The notes below the pieces were generated by a model, which worked only from the letters and a program-made list of their open reading frames with translations, did no database searches and was not told the DNA's origin. A stretch of 64,000 nucleotides of DNA from Stenotrophomonas maltophilia (GTDB lineage: Bacteria; Pseudomonadota; Gammaproteobacteria; Xanthomonadales; Xanthomonadaceae), in NCBI RefSeq assembly GCF_006974125.1, contig NZ_CP037858.1, positions 558,001-622,000 on the forward strand, read 5' to 3'. Below are positions 17,017 to 24,864 of the stretch, in pieces; the first letter of the stretch is position 1; each line of letters opens with the position of its first letter. Position numbers and translations under genes: made by a program.

Positions 17017-17973
17017 ATGGGCACGGGCCTGCTGCTGGGTGTACTGAGCATCATCTCGGTGCTGCTGGCGCTTGCGGTGTGGCTGTGGGGCACCGCCAGC
17101 AACCGCGAACAGCGCCAGGCCTCGCTGCAGCACGCCGAGCAGCAGCTGGCGCGCGGGGGGGCCAGTGGCGGCGCCCCGGCCGGGGCATCCGTGGCCGCCG
17201 CCAACGACCCGGCGCGGCCGGCAAGTGCCGGGCGCCGGGTGTTGCCACTGGACGGCCTGCTGCAACGTGCCGGCCTGCAGACGGGTTGGAAGCTGCCCAT
17301 CATGATGCTGGTGCCGGGCCTGGTGCTTTCGGTCGTGGCCATGCTCAGGCTCGGCACGGCGTGGATGTTCCCCCTGACCCTGCTGCTGTACCTGCTGGCC
17401 TGCTGGCTGTGGGTCATGCGCCGCACCACGAAACTGCGTGCACAGCTGCTGCATCAGCTGCCGGACTTCCTCGACAACCTGGTGCGGCTGACCGCGCTGG
17501 GCAACAGCCTGCAGGCGGCCTTCCAGGTGGCGTCGATGCAGACCAGCGCGCCGCTGCGCGGACTGCTGGACACCACCGTGCGCTACGCACGCAGCGGCAT
17601 GGACCTGGACCGTGCCCTGAGCCTGGCAGCACAGCCCTACCGGATGGATGTGCTCAAGGTGCTGTCCGTGGTGATCGGGGTCAGCGTGCGCATCGGCGGA
17701 CGTTCCGATCAGATCCTGCAGCGCATGGGCGATTTCATGCGCGACCTGGAGCAGGCCCAGCAGGAGCTGGCCGCGACCACGTCGGAAACGCGCATGTCGG
17801 CCTGGGTGCTCGGCCTGCTGCCACCGGCCAGCGCGGTGCTGATGGCGATTTCCAGCCCTGAGTTCTTCCAGCCGGTGCTGCACGATCCACTGGGTCACAA
17901 GATCCTGCTGATCGCGCTCGGGTTGGAACTGCTTGGCGCGTTCCTGCTCTATCGCCTGGCCAAGTCGCTATGA
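17017..17973 (+). CDS. tadB: Tad inner-membrane platform protein TadB
   Basis: A 318-aa membrane protein. An N-terminal helix (residues 3-24) is followed by an Ala/Gly/Pro-rich linker, a helix pair at about 88-130, and a type II secretion F domain (LPDFLDNLVRLTALGNSLQAAF through GDFMRDLEQAQQELAATTSE). A C-terminal helix pair follows. With TadC it forms the platform on which TadA acts. It begins 2 nt after tadA ends, so it belongs to the same transcript. Confidence 0.92.
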   Translation: MGTGLLLGVLSIISVLLALAVWLWGTASNREQRQASLQHAEQQLARGGASGGAPAGASVAAANDPARPASAGRRVLPLDGLLQRAGLQTGWKLPIMMLVPGLVLSVVAMLRLGTAWMFPLTLLLYLLACWLWVMRRTTKLRAQLLHQLPDFLDNLVRLTALGNSLQAAFQVASMQTSAPLRGLLDTTVRYARSGMDLDRALSLAAQPYRMDVLKVLSVVIGVSVRIGGRSDQILQRMGDFMRDLEQAQQELAATTSETRMSAWVLGLLPPASAVLMAISSPEFFQPVLHDPLGHKILLIALGLELLGAFLLYRLAKSL

Positions 17974-18001
17974 CCACCCGGATCCGCCACGGAGGTGCCC
18001 G

Positions 18002-18937
18002 ATGAGTGCCAGCACCTGGTTTGCCCTGTCGCTGCTGGTGCTTGCTGCTGGCATTGCCCTGCTGGGTATTGCCGGGTGGGTCCGCAGCCACCGCGAACAG
18101 CGCACCTCGGCCACCTTGAAGACCGCTCTGCAACCCCGGGATGAGGCACGCGACACGGAGGCAGCGCGCCGTGATTCGCTCGGTTGGCTGGAACGCTTCG
18201 GGCGCGCACTCAGTGGCGGCCGTCTGGAATCTGCATTGCTGGCCAATGAAGACCGGCTGCTGCTGGACCTGGCGGGCTGGAACACACGCCGTGGCACCGC
18301 CATCTATCTTGGCCTGCGCCTGCTGCTGGGCGTGCTGGTGCTGGTGCTGGCCCTGGCATTCAGCAGCGCCCAGGGGCTGGCCAAGATGATGGTCGTGATC
18401 GGTGCGCTCGCAGCTGGCCTGCTGCTGCCGAAGTTCATCCTCTCTTCGTGGGTGAAGCGGCGCCGACGCGCCGTCGACAACGAGCTGCCCCTGCTGATCG
18501 ACCTGCTGCGCCTGCTGCAGGGCGTGGGATTCAGCATGGACCAGAGCCTGCAGACGCTGGGCGACAAGCTGCGCGATGCGTTGCCGGTGCTCGGCGGCGA
18601 ACTGCAGGAGGCCAACGTCGCGTACACCCATGGTCGCACGCGGGCGCAGTCCCTGCGCCGCCTGAGCGAGGTCTACGCCGATGATGACCTCACCAGCCTG
18701 ATGCAGTTGATCCTGCAGGTGCACGCACATGGCGGCGCGGTGCAGGAGCCGCTGCGGCAGTTCAGCATCCGGCTGCGGGAACAGCGCCGCAACACCCTGA
18801 AGGAAAAGGTCGGCAAGCTCTCGGTGAAGATGACCGTGGTGATGATGCTGACCCTGCTGCCAGCGCTGATGCTGGTTCTTGCCGGACCGGCGCTGGTCGC
18901 GCTGGCCACCACCATGTCCAAGATGGGATCGCCCTGA
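18002..18937 (+). CDS. tadC: Tad inner-membrane platform protein TadC
   Basis: A 311-aa membrane protein with a helix at residues 5-25, two helices near 100-145 and a T2SSF domain (LPLLIDLLRLLQGVGFSMDQSL...DLTSLMQLILQVHAHGGAVQEPLRQFSIRLREQRRNTLKEKVGKLSVK), ending in a helix. GGAGGTG lies 5 nt before ATG 18002, so the longer upstream frame is not used. The stop shares one base with the tadD start (TGATG). Confidence 0.92.
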   Translation: MSASTWFALSLLVLAAGIALLGIAGWVRSHREQRTSATLKTALQPRDEARDTEAARRDSLGWLERFGRALSGGRLESALLANEDRLLLDLAGWNTRRGTAIYLGLRLLLGVLVLVLALAFSSAQGLAKMMVVIGALAAGLLLPKFILSSWVKRRRRAVDNELPLLIDLLRLLQGVGFSMDQSLQTLGDKLRDALPVLGGELQEANVAYTHGRTRAQSLRRLSEVYADDDLTSLMQLILQVHAHGGAVQEPLRQFSIRLREQRRNTLKEKVGKLSVKMTVVMMLTLLPALMLVLAGPALVALATTMSKMGSP

Positions 18938-19827
18938 TGCCTGCCCTGCGCACCTCCTGCCTGCTTCTTGCCCTCGCCGCCGTTGCCAGCGGCTGCGCGT
19001 CGACGACGCCGAAGTACCTGCGCGCCCCCAGCCTGGCTGCACCCGAACCGGCACCGCAGGACAGCCGCAATGCCTACCTGGAACTGATCGGGCGCATGCA
19101 GCAGCAGGGTGCCTGGTATGCATCGCTGGCCCACGTCGATGCCTTCCGCCAGCGCTACGGCGATCCGCCGGCGCTGCGCCTGCTGCAGGCCGACGCCCTG
19201 CGCGAGACCGGGCAGGCCGACGCTGCCATCACCCTGTACCGCGAGCTCTCCACTGGCCCGCAGGCCGCTGCAGCCGCCCACGGCCTGGGCCTGATCGCGG
19301 CGCGCCGTGACGACGATGGCGGCAGCGAGGAGGCACTGGCCCGGGCCACGCAGCTGCAGCCCTTGAACACCGACTACCTGGGCGATCTCGGCTATGCACG
19401 CCTGCGTGCAGGCCAGTTCGAACAGGCCCGTGAACCGTTGGCCAAGGCACTGGAGCTGTCTCCAGGCAACCCCAAGGCCACGGCCAACCTTGCCCTGTGG
19501 GCCGTGCTGCGCGGCGACGCCGCCACCGCAGAGCGCCTCGCCGAGCAGGCCAACCTCAACGAGGACACCCGCCGCAGCATCCAGCAGCAGGCCGCGCAGA
19601 TCCGTGCTCGCCTGCAGCAGCGCCAGGCCGCCGCGGCACAGGTTGCCCCTGCGTCCCCGTCCACCCGCGCAAGCGCCGATGCCACCTCCCGCGCGCCGCA
19701 AGGCGCCACGCGCCTGGCCGCCGAACCACGTCGCGACATCCGTGATGCGCGCGATCCACAGCGCCTGCCGCCCTCGATGCTGGAACGCTTCAGCACCTCC
19801 GATCAGCCGAACGGGAACACTCCATGA
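18937..19827 (+). CDS. tadD: TadD-like TPR lipoprotein
   Basis: A 296-aa protein with lipobox AVASGC (Cys20). Several tetratricopeptide repeats span about residues 45-205, including TDYLGDLGYARLRAGQFEQAREPLAKALELSPGNPKATANLALW. The tail is Arg/Ala/Pro-rich and probably disordered. TadD is an outer-membrane pilotin-like factor needed for secretin assembly. It overlaps the following DUF3613 gene by 4 nt. Confidence 0.9.
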   Translation: MPALRTSCLLLALAAVASGCASTTPKYLRAPSLAAPEPAPQDSRNAYLELIGRMQQQGAWYASLAHVDAFRQRYGDPPALRLLQADALRETGQADAAITLYRELSTGPQAAAAAHGLGLIAARRDDDGGSEEALARATQLQPLNTDYLGDLGYARLRAGQFEQAREPLAKALELSPGNPKATANLALWAVLRGDAATAERLAEQANLNEDTRRSIQQQAAQIRARLQQRQAAAAQVAPASPSTRASADATSRAPQGATRLAAEPRRDIRDARDPQRLPPSMLERFSTSDQPNGNTP

Positions 19828-20282
19828 GCGCGATGCCCCTGACCCGACGCCTGTTGCCTGCACTTGTCTGCCTGCTGATGGCCAGCGGCGCGCGGGCGCA
19901 GCAGCAACCCCTGACCGGGCAGATGCTCGGCGGCAGCGCACCGGTCGCAGCGGCCACGCAGCCACTGCAGTCCGAGGCATTGGCCACGGTGGACCTTGCA
20001 GCCCCTGCTCCATCGGGATCACCGGCCACCGCCCCGCCGATCATTGCCACCGACCACCTCGCACCAGCGCCCCGCCCTGCACGCACGCAGATCGGCGATA
20101 CCGCGCGCGACCTGTTCCGCCTGCAGGCATCGGGGCAGCAGGCCGGGCAACGCCTGCCGATCCTCGGCGACCAGGCCACGTTGAGCTACGCCCGCTACTT
20201 GAAGAGCTTCGAACACGAGATCCCGGACTTTTTCGAAACCGATGTCGCCAAGTCCAAGGGAACATCCTCATCCGGACGCTGA
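19824..20282 (+). CDS. DUF3613 protein of the tad locus
   Basis: A 152-aa exported protein with a signal peptide (about residues 1-25, ending GARAQ), a low-complexity Pro/Ala linker (45-85) and the DUF3613 domain (about 86-140: GDTARDLFRLQASGQQAGQRLPILGDQATLSYARYLKSFEHEIPDFF). The family is uncharacterised but recurs in tad operons of Xanthomonadaceae and Burkholderiales. It fills the part of the operon where other systems encode extra envelope factors such as RcpB; a role as periplasmic accessory is inference. Overlaps at its start suggest coupled translation with tadD. Confidence 0.8.
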   Translation: MSAMPLTRRLLPALVCLLMASGARAQQQPLTGQMLGGSAPVAAATQPLQSEALATVDLAAPAPSGSPATAPPIIATDHLAPAPRPARTQIGDTARDLFRLQASGQQAGQRLPILGDQATLSYARYLKSFEHEIPDFFETDVAKSKGTSSSGR

Positions 20283-20290
20283 GGTAGGCC

Positions 20291-22444
20291 ATGAAACGCC
20301 CACGCCAGTTCAGTTTCAGCCGCCCACGCGGCGGCATGTCGGTCACCATGATGCTGGTCATGCTGGCGCTGCTCGCCATGCTGGGCCTGATCGAGATCGG
20401 CTACCTGTTCTGGGCCAAGCGTGACGCACAGAAGGTCGCAGACCTTGCTGCACTGGCCGGTGCACAACGGCTGGAACTGTGCACGTCTGACAACAGCGAC
20501 AACAGCGCGGCGCGGCAGAGCGCGGTCACCCAGAACAGGTTTGCAGGCTCCCTGCAGATCCGCTGCGGCAACTGGAGCGCCGCACGCAGCACGTCGAACC
20601 GCTTCGTCACCACCGTCGATGCCAGCAACCCACGCAATGCCGTGCAGGTGGTCGCACAGCGCAGCGTGCTGCCGTTCTTTGGCCAGAACACCAGCCTGCC
20701 CACCGTCAGCGTGGAGGCGGTGGCCCGACGCTCCGAACCGACTGCGGTGTTCGCGGTCGGTTCGCAGCTGCTGCGTACCAATGGCGACTCGGTACTGCTG
20801 TCGACCCTGCGCCTGGTCGGCCTGGATGTCACCAATGCCACCGTGCTTTCCTATGACGGCCTCGCCCAGGCCAACGTCACGCCGTCGGGTCTGCTCAAGG
20901 CGTTGAACATCCCGGTCAGCGCCAACCTCAGCGTGGCCGACTTCAACCGGTTGCTGTCGGTCAACAAGATCTCGCTGGCGCAGCTGGTCGATGCCACCGC
21001 CACCGTGGTCGGCCGCGATACCACCGTTGGCGTACAGCTGCGCGCGCTGTCCGACCTGGTCGCCACCCAGCTGGACATCAACAAGCTCAATATCGTGCTG
21101 GGCAGCCAGTCCGGCGGCGGTGGCCTGTTCGCCGAAGTCGTCTCGCCGGATGGCACCGTCGGCAGCGCGCTGGAAACGAAGGTCAACGTCCTCAACCTGA
21201 TCAGCACCGCCATCTCCATCGCCAACGACGGCAACGGCGTGGCGGTCAAGGGATTGGACCTGCTGGGCATCAACATCCAGGCCGGCGTGGTCGAGCCGCC
21301 CTCGATCGCCATCGGTGGTGTCGGTACCCGCGCGTACAACGCGCAGGTGCGGCTGATGGTGGACGTGGACAGCAACAACCTGTTCGCGGTGGGCCCGCTG
21401 CTGAACCTGCTCGGCACGCGACTGCACCTGCCACTGCATGTCGATGTCGCCAATGCGATGGGCACGCTGACCGGCATCCAATGCGGCGCCAGCCCACAGA
21501 AGGCCACCATTCGGGTCGACTCGTCGGTGCTGCGCGCCTGTGTCGGCAATGTCGACCCGGCGCAACGCTTTTCCAGGAGTAATGTCTGCGACGACTCCCT
21601 GAAGAACGAGCAGCTGCTGAAACTGCTCGGGCAACCCTTGATCAATGACAGGATCACCCTGCCTGCCCTGACCAGCTCGCAGAACCTGACCCTTGCCGCC
21701 GGCGAGACCGCTTCGACCCGGATCAATCCACTTGCAGTGGGCAACGCGGTGTCGGACCTGGTCAATGAACTGCTGCGCGTGTTGTCGGGCATGCTCAGCT
21801 CACCCAAGCAGGGCATGAGCGCCAACGACACCGCCAAGGCACTGGCCGACCGCTACCTGCAGGCCACCTTCCCGCCGAACACCCGCTATGAGGTGGACAA
21901 GTTGATTCCACTGCTGCGCGATGGCGACGCAAGCCGACAACTGGCCCCGCTCAACAGCTGGACCGTGCCCGGAGGCCTGCCCTACGCCTGCGGCCTGCTG
22001 AACCTGGCCACCTGCCACAAGGACGGTCCGGTCTGGGATGCGTTCAAGGTGACCGTCACCGGCCAGGGACTGGGCGTGCTCGATGGGCTGCTGGGATCGC
22101 TGGTGGGTGGCCTGCTGATCAACCGCTGCGACAGCCTGCTGGGCAACCTGATCGACTACAACGGGTGTGTACGCAACAACCTGGCCTCGTACATCCAGAC
22201 CGCACCGGCCGGCTTCCTCGATGGTACCGGTGGAACCGGCGTCACCAATCCGGATGGCAGCGTGAGCTGCAGCGGCCTGCTGTGCACGCTGCTCAAGCCG
22301 ATCCTGGCCGCCCTGCGGCCGGTGCTCAACAGCGTCGGCACCCTGCTGACCAACCTGCTGGCGAGCGTGCTGGGCCTGGAACTCGGCCGCACCGACGTCA
22401 ACGTGCAGTCGATCCAGTGCAGCGCGGCGCAGCTGGTCTACTGA
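20291..22444 (+). CDS. tadG: TadG-family pilus assembly protein
   Basis: A 717-aa protein with an N-terminal hydrophobic helix (about residues 15-40) followed by AKRDAQKVADLAALAGAQRL, the TadG/DUF2134-type junction in which Ala-rich helices repeat the TadE-like pseudopilin start. The large remainder is periplasmic and ends with a Leu/Gly-rich region with paired cysteines (NRCDSLLGNLIDYNGC, SCSGLLCTLL). TadG is thought to anchor the pilus or to form a tip or adhesive minor subunit. It is the last gene of the operon; a GC hairpin follows at 22453-22472. Confidence 0.85.
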   Translation: MKRPRQFSFSRPRGGMSVTMMLVMLALLAMLGLIEIGYLFWAKRDAQKVADLAALAGAQRLELCTSDNSDNSAARQSAVTQNRFAGSLQIRCGNWSAARSTSNRFVTTVDASNPRNAVQVVAQRSVLPFFGQNTSLPTVSVEAVARRSEPTAVFAVGSQLLRTNGDSVLLSTLRLVGLDVTNATVLSYDGLAQANVTPSGLLKALNIPVSANLSVADFNRLLSVNKISLAQLVDATATVVGRDTTVGVQLRALSDLVATQLDINKLNIVLGSQSGGGGLFAEVVSPDGTVGSALETKVNVLNLISTAISIANDGNGVAVKGLDLLGINIQAGVVEPPSIAIGGVGTRAYNAQVRLMVDVDSNNLFAVGPLLNLLGTRLHLPLHVDVANAMGTLTGIQCGASPQKATIRVDSSVLRACVGNVDPAQRFSRSNVCDDSLKNEQLLKLLGQPLINDRITLPALTSSQNLTLAAGETASTRINPLAVGNAVSDLVNELLRVLSGMLSSPKQGMSANDTAKALADRYLQATFPPNTRYEVDKLIPLLRDGDASRQLAPLNSWTVPGGLPYACGLLNLATCHKDGPVWDAFKVTVTGQGLGVLDGLLGSLVGGLLINRCDSLLGNLIDYNGCVRNNLASYIQTAPAGFLDGTGGTGVTNPDGSVSCSGLLCTLLKPILAALRPVLNSVGTLLTNLLASVLGLELGRTDVNVQSIQCSAAQLVY

Positions 22445-22452
22445 CCCGTGAC

Positions 22453-22472
22453 GGGCGCCCTTGGCGGCGCCC
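22453..22472. terminator. GC-rich hairpin after the tad operon
   Basis: GGGCGCC (22453-22459) pairs with GGCGCCC (22466-22472) 9 nt after the tadG stop. There is no T-run, so termination would be weak or factor-dependent. A possible promoter (TTGGCG at 22461 and TAGACT at 22483) for the next gene overlaps it. Confidence 0.4.
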
Positions 22473-22543
22473 GCGCCCATGCTAGACTCCCGGCGGGGAA
22501 CCACCTTCATCTCAACCCACACTCATCCGTGGATGGTCTAGAC

Positions 22544-23257
22544 ATGCGAGAAACTTCAGGGGGCGCGGTCTTCGCCCGGCACGCGCGCGGCGCGGCACTG
22601 CTGGCCGTGGCCATGATGCTGGTGGCACCGGCGGCGATGGCTGCCCGTGGCGACCGTGAGGCAGCCGCAGAGCCGGCCGCACGCAGCGCGCCGGTGGTGC
22701 GCAACACCGTTGACGAACTCAAGCAGCTGATGGATTCGCGCCAGCTGACCGAGCTGCGCACGACCTACAACGGCAACTACGGCGCCAGCCTGCTGTTCAA
22801 CGCCAACACCCTGACCTACTACGTCGCCCTGTTCCAGGAGAAGAACTTCTGGCGGGTGATCAAGACCGATGCCGTCGACAACGCCGAGCGGGTCTACCGT
22901 ACCTTTGCCCAGCAGTCCGAGCAGCTGGCCCAGGTGTACATCGATACCACCCGCCTGGAAGCCGGCAAGCGCTACACCGAGCGCCTGGTGGCCTACAACG
23001 AGGAACGCCTGCGCACCCTGCAGCAGGAAATGGAACAGCAGCAGGCGCAGTCGGCCCAGGTCAGCGCGGCCCTGCAGCAGGCGCAGCAGCAGGCGGTCAG
23101 CCTCAGCACCGACGTGCAGAGCACCAACAGCCAGCTGGACGCCCTGCAGCGCCGCATCCAGATCCTGCAGGCCGAACAGGGCAACCCGGAACTGAGCCTG
23201 CCCAAGCCGGAAAGCGTGCCTTCGCCGGCACCGGCTGCCGCCAGCGACGGTCGCTGA
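22544..23257 (+). CDS. DUF2968 exported protein with coiled coil
   Basis: A 237-aa protein. A signal peptide (about residues 1-34, ending APAAMAA) is followed by the DUF2968 core TVDELKQLMDSRQLTELRTTYNGNYGASLLFN...LTYYVALFQEKNFWRVIKT. A long glutamine-rich coiled coil follows (about residues 140-205, RTLQQEMEQQQAQSAQV), then a Pro/Ala tail. The family is of unknown function and occurs in Xanthomonadaceae and Burkholderiales. The frame extends upstream, but ATG 22544 gives the proper signal peptide. A strong hairpin follows at 23281, so it is probably monocistronic. Confidence 0.85.
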   Translation: MRETSGGAVFARHARGAALLAVAMMLVAPAAMAARGDREAAAEPAARSAPVVRNTVDELKQLMDSRQLTELRTTYNGNYGASLLFNANTLTYYVALFQEKNFWRVIKTDAVDNAERVYRTFAQQSEQLAQVYIDTTRLEAGKRYTERLVAYNEERLRTLQQEMEQQQAQSAQVSAALQQAQQQAVSLSTDVQSTNSQLDALQRRIQILQAEQGNPELSLPKPESVPSPAPAAASDGR

Positions 23258-23280
23258 GGCCCGGCCATCCGCATCCACGC

Positions 23281-23306
23281 ACAACGGCGCCAAAGGGCGC
23301 CGTTGT
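23281..23306. terminator. Rho-independent terminator between convergent genes
   Basis: ACAACGGCGCC (23281-23291) and GGCGCCGTTGT (23296-23306) form an 11-bp stem with an AAAG loop, followed by CGTTTTC. It ends the DUF2968 transcript and may also serve the convergent DUF4124 gene. Confidence 0.8.
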
Positions 23307-23335
23307 CGTTTTCGGCCTTTCGTGAGCCACCACGC

Positions 23336-23731
23336 TCAGCGGCAGGCGTCGTACACCGCGTCGTCCAGCTGACGGCGTTGCACGAAGTCCAGGCGCTTGC
23401 TCCTGGCCAGCACCTCCCCGCGTTGCTGTCGTGCGCGCTCACAGGCCCCGGGGTCCGTACTGATCGGTATCAGCGCGGCCTGCGCCCGCCCCGAGCGCAC
23501 GATGCGTGGTGGCGCCAGCACCGCGCCACCCGCCCTGGCCGGCTTTGGCACTGCTCCGCGCGACAGCGACTGCTCCTCCGGCACCTCCCAGCGCCATTCC
23601 GCGCGCCCCTGGCAGGGTGTCTGCTGATAGACCGGATGCGGACCGTCCACGCATTTGTAGACGTTGGTCTGCGCGTGAACCGCTGTGGCCAGCAGCAGGC
23701 ACAGCAATGGGCTGCATCGCACTCTCGACAT
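23336..23731 (-). CDS. DUF4124-type exported protein
   Basis: A 131-aa protein with a signal peptide (residues 1-20, [20 protein letters not shown]) followed directly by the DUF4124 pattern [22 protein letters not shown], with two cysteines likely to form a disulfide in the periplasm. The C-terminal 60 residues are basic and contain a third and a fourth cysteine ([16 protein letters not shown]...YDACR). AGGAG lies 6 nt upstream of ATG 23731, which settles the start within a much longer open frame. Function is unknown. Confidence 0.85.
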   Translation of the reverse strand: MSRVRCSPLLCLLLATAVHAQTNVYKCVDGPHPVYQQTPCQGRAEWRWEVPEEQSLSRGAVPKPARAGGAVLAPPRIVRSGRAQAALIPISTDPGACERARQQRGEVLARSKRLDFVQRRQLDDAVYDACR

Positions 23732-23917
23732 CGCACGCTCCTGGACAGGCCGGCCATCATCGTCAGCGCGGACGCCGCCGGGTTCCAGAGCGATACACGT
23801 CACACCCCGGTCAATCCAGCACAGCCGTGCAAGCCACCCACCGGGCCGTGCGCTGTACTGCCGGCGGTACCGGCATGTCCGCCGGCGCCGCCCCTCCCTT
23901 CCGCCAAGGAAACCGCA

Positions 23918-24742
23918 ATGAGCAACTTCGTCACCGTCGCCGACGGCGCCCGCATCTTCTACAAGGATTGGGGTACCGGCCAGCCGATCGTGTTCGCCCA
24001 CGGCTGGCCGCTGTCGTCCGATGCCTGGGACCCGCAGATGCTGTTCATGGGCCAGAACGGCTTCCGCGTGATCGCTCACGACCGTCGCAGCCACGGCCGT
24101 TCGAGCCAGACCTGGGATGGCAACAACATGGACACCTACGCCGATGACCTGGCCGCGGTGATCGAGGCGCTGGACCTGAAGGACGCGATCCTCGTCGGCC
24201 ATTCCACCGGTGGTGGCGAAGTGGCGCACTACATCGGCCGCCATGGCAGCCAGCGCGTGGCCAAGGTGGTACTGGTCGGTGCCGTGCCGCCGTTGATGCT
24301 GAAGACCGCCAGCAACCCGGCCGGCACCCCGATGGAGGTGTTCGACGGCATCCGCAAGGGTACCGGTGGCGACCGCTCCCAGTTCTTCAAGGATCTGGCC
24401 ACGCCGTTCTTCGGCGCCAACCGCGATGGCAACAGCGTCACCCAGGGCATGCGTGATGCGTTCTGGCTGCAGGGCATGCTCGGCGGCGTCAAGGGCCAGT
24501 ACGACTGCATCCATGAGTTCTCGGAAGTCGACTACACCGAAGACCTCAGGAAGATCGACGTGCCAGCACTGGTGGTGCATGGCGATGACGACCAGATCGT
24601 GCCGTTCGATGCTTCGGCCAGGCTGTCCTCGCAGATCATCAGGGACGCCGAGCTGAAGGTGTACGCCGGTGCCCCGCACGGACTGACCGTCACCCACGCC
24701 GACCAGTTCAACGCCGACCTGCTGGCCTTTGCACGCAATTGA
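23918..24742 (+). CDS. Alpha/beta hydrolase, non-haem chloroperoxidase-like
   Basis: A 274-aa protein. The nucleophile elbow is GHSTGGG (Ser96), the acid is in HGDDDQIVP (Asp225) and the histidine in GAPHG (His254). The oxyanion region [15 protein letters not shown] and the following [12 protein letters not shown] are typical of the cofactor-free haloperoxidase/arylesterase group. The real reaction is probably ester or perester hydrolysis. AAGGAAAC lies 4-10 nt before ATG 23918. A GC-rich hairpin follows at 24749. No signal peptide is seen, so it is cytoplasmic. Confidence 0.88.
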   Translation: MSNFVTVADGARIFYKDWGTGQPIVFAHGWPLSSDAWDPQMLFMGQNGFRVIAHDRRSHGRSSQTWDGNNMDTYADDLAAVIEALDLKDAILVGHSTGGGEVAHYIGRHGSQRVAKVVLVGAVPPLMLKTASNPAGTPMEVFDGIRKGTGGDRSQFFKDLATPFFGANRDGNSVTQGMRDAFWLQGMLGGVKGQYDCIHEFSEVDYTEDLRKIDVPALVVHGDDDQIVPFDASARLSSQIIRDAELKVYAGAPHGLTVTHADQFNADLLAFARN

Positions 24743-24748
24743 TGTCCC

Positions 24749-24774
24749 GCGGCGGCGCCCCACAGCGCCGCCGC
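24749..24774. terminator. GC-rich hairpin after the hydrolase gene
   Basis: GCGGCGGCGC (24749-24758) pairs perfectly with GCGCCGCCGC (24765-24774) over a 6-nt loop, 6 nt after the stop codon. There is no clear T-run. Confidence 0.6.
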
Positions 24775-24781
24775 TCCCCCG

Positions 24782-24854
24782 GTAGTGCCGGCCGCTGGCC
24801 GGCAACCCGATGAATCCATCGCGATCTGCGCAGACGGCCAGCGGCCGGCTTTAC
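24782..24854. repeat. Inverted pair of GTAG-type REP (class B)
   Basis: GTAGTGCCGGCCGCTGGCCG begins a 23-nt copy at 24782-24804, and a truncated reverse copy lies at 24837-24854 (GGCCAGCGGCCGGC, then TTTAC instead of ACTAC). It sits between convergent transcripts, after the hydrolase and after the end of the seven-gene operon. Confidence 0.85.
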
Positions 24855-24864
24855 CAGGTGCCGC

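Noticed and set aside
23303..23917. Extension of the alpha/beta hydrolase frame upstream of 23918
   Set aside because: It runs antisense through the DUF4124 gene; AAGGAAAC before 23918 gives the natural start.
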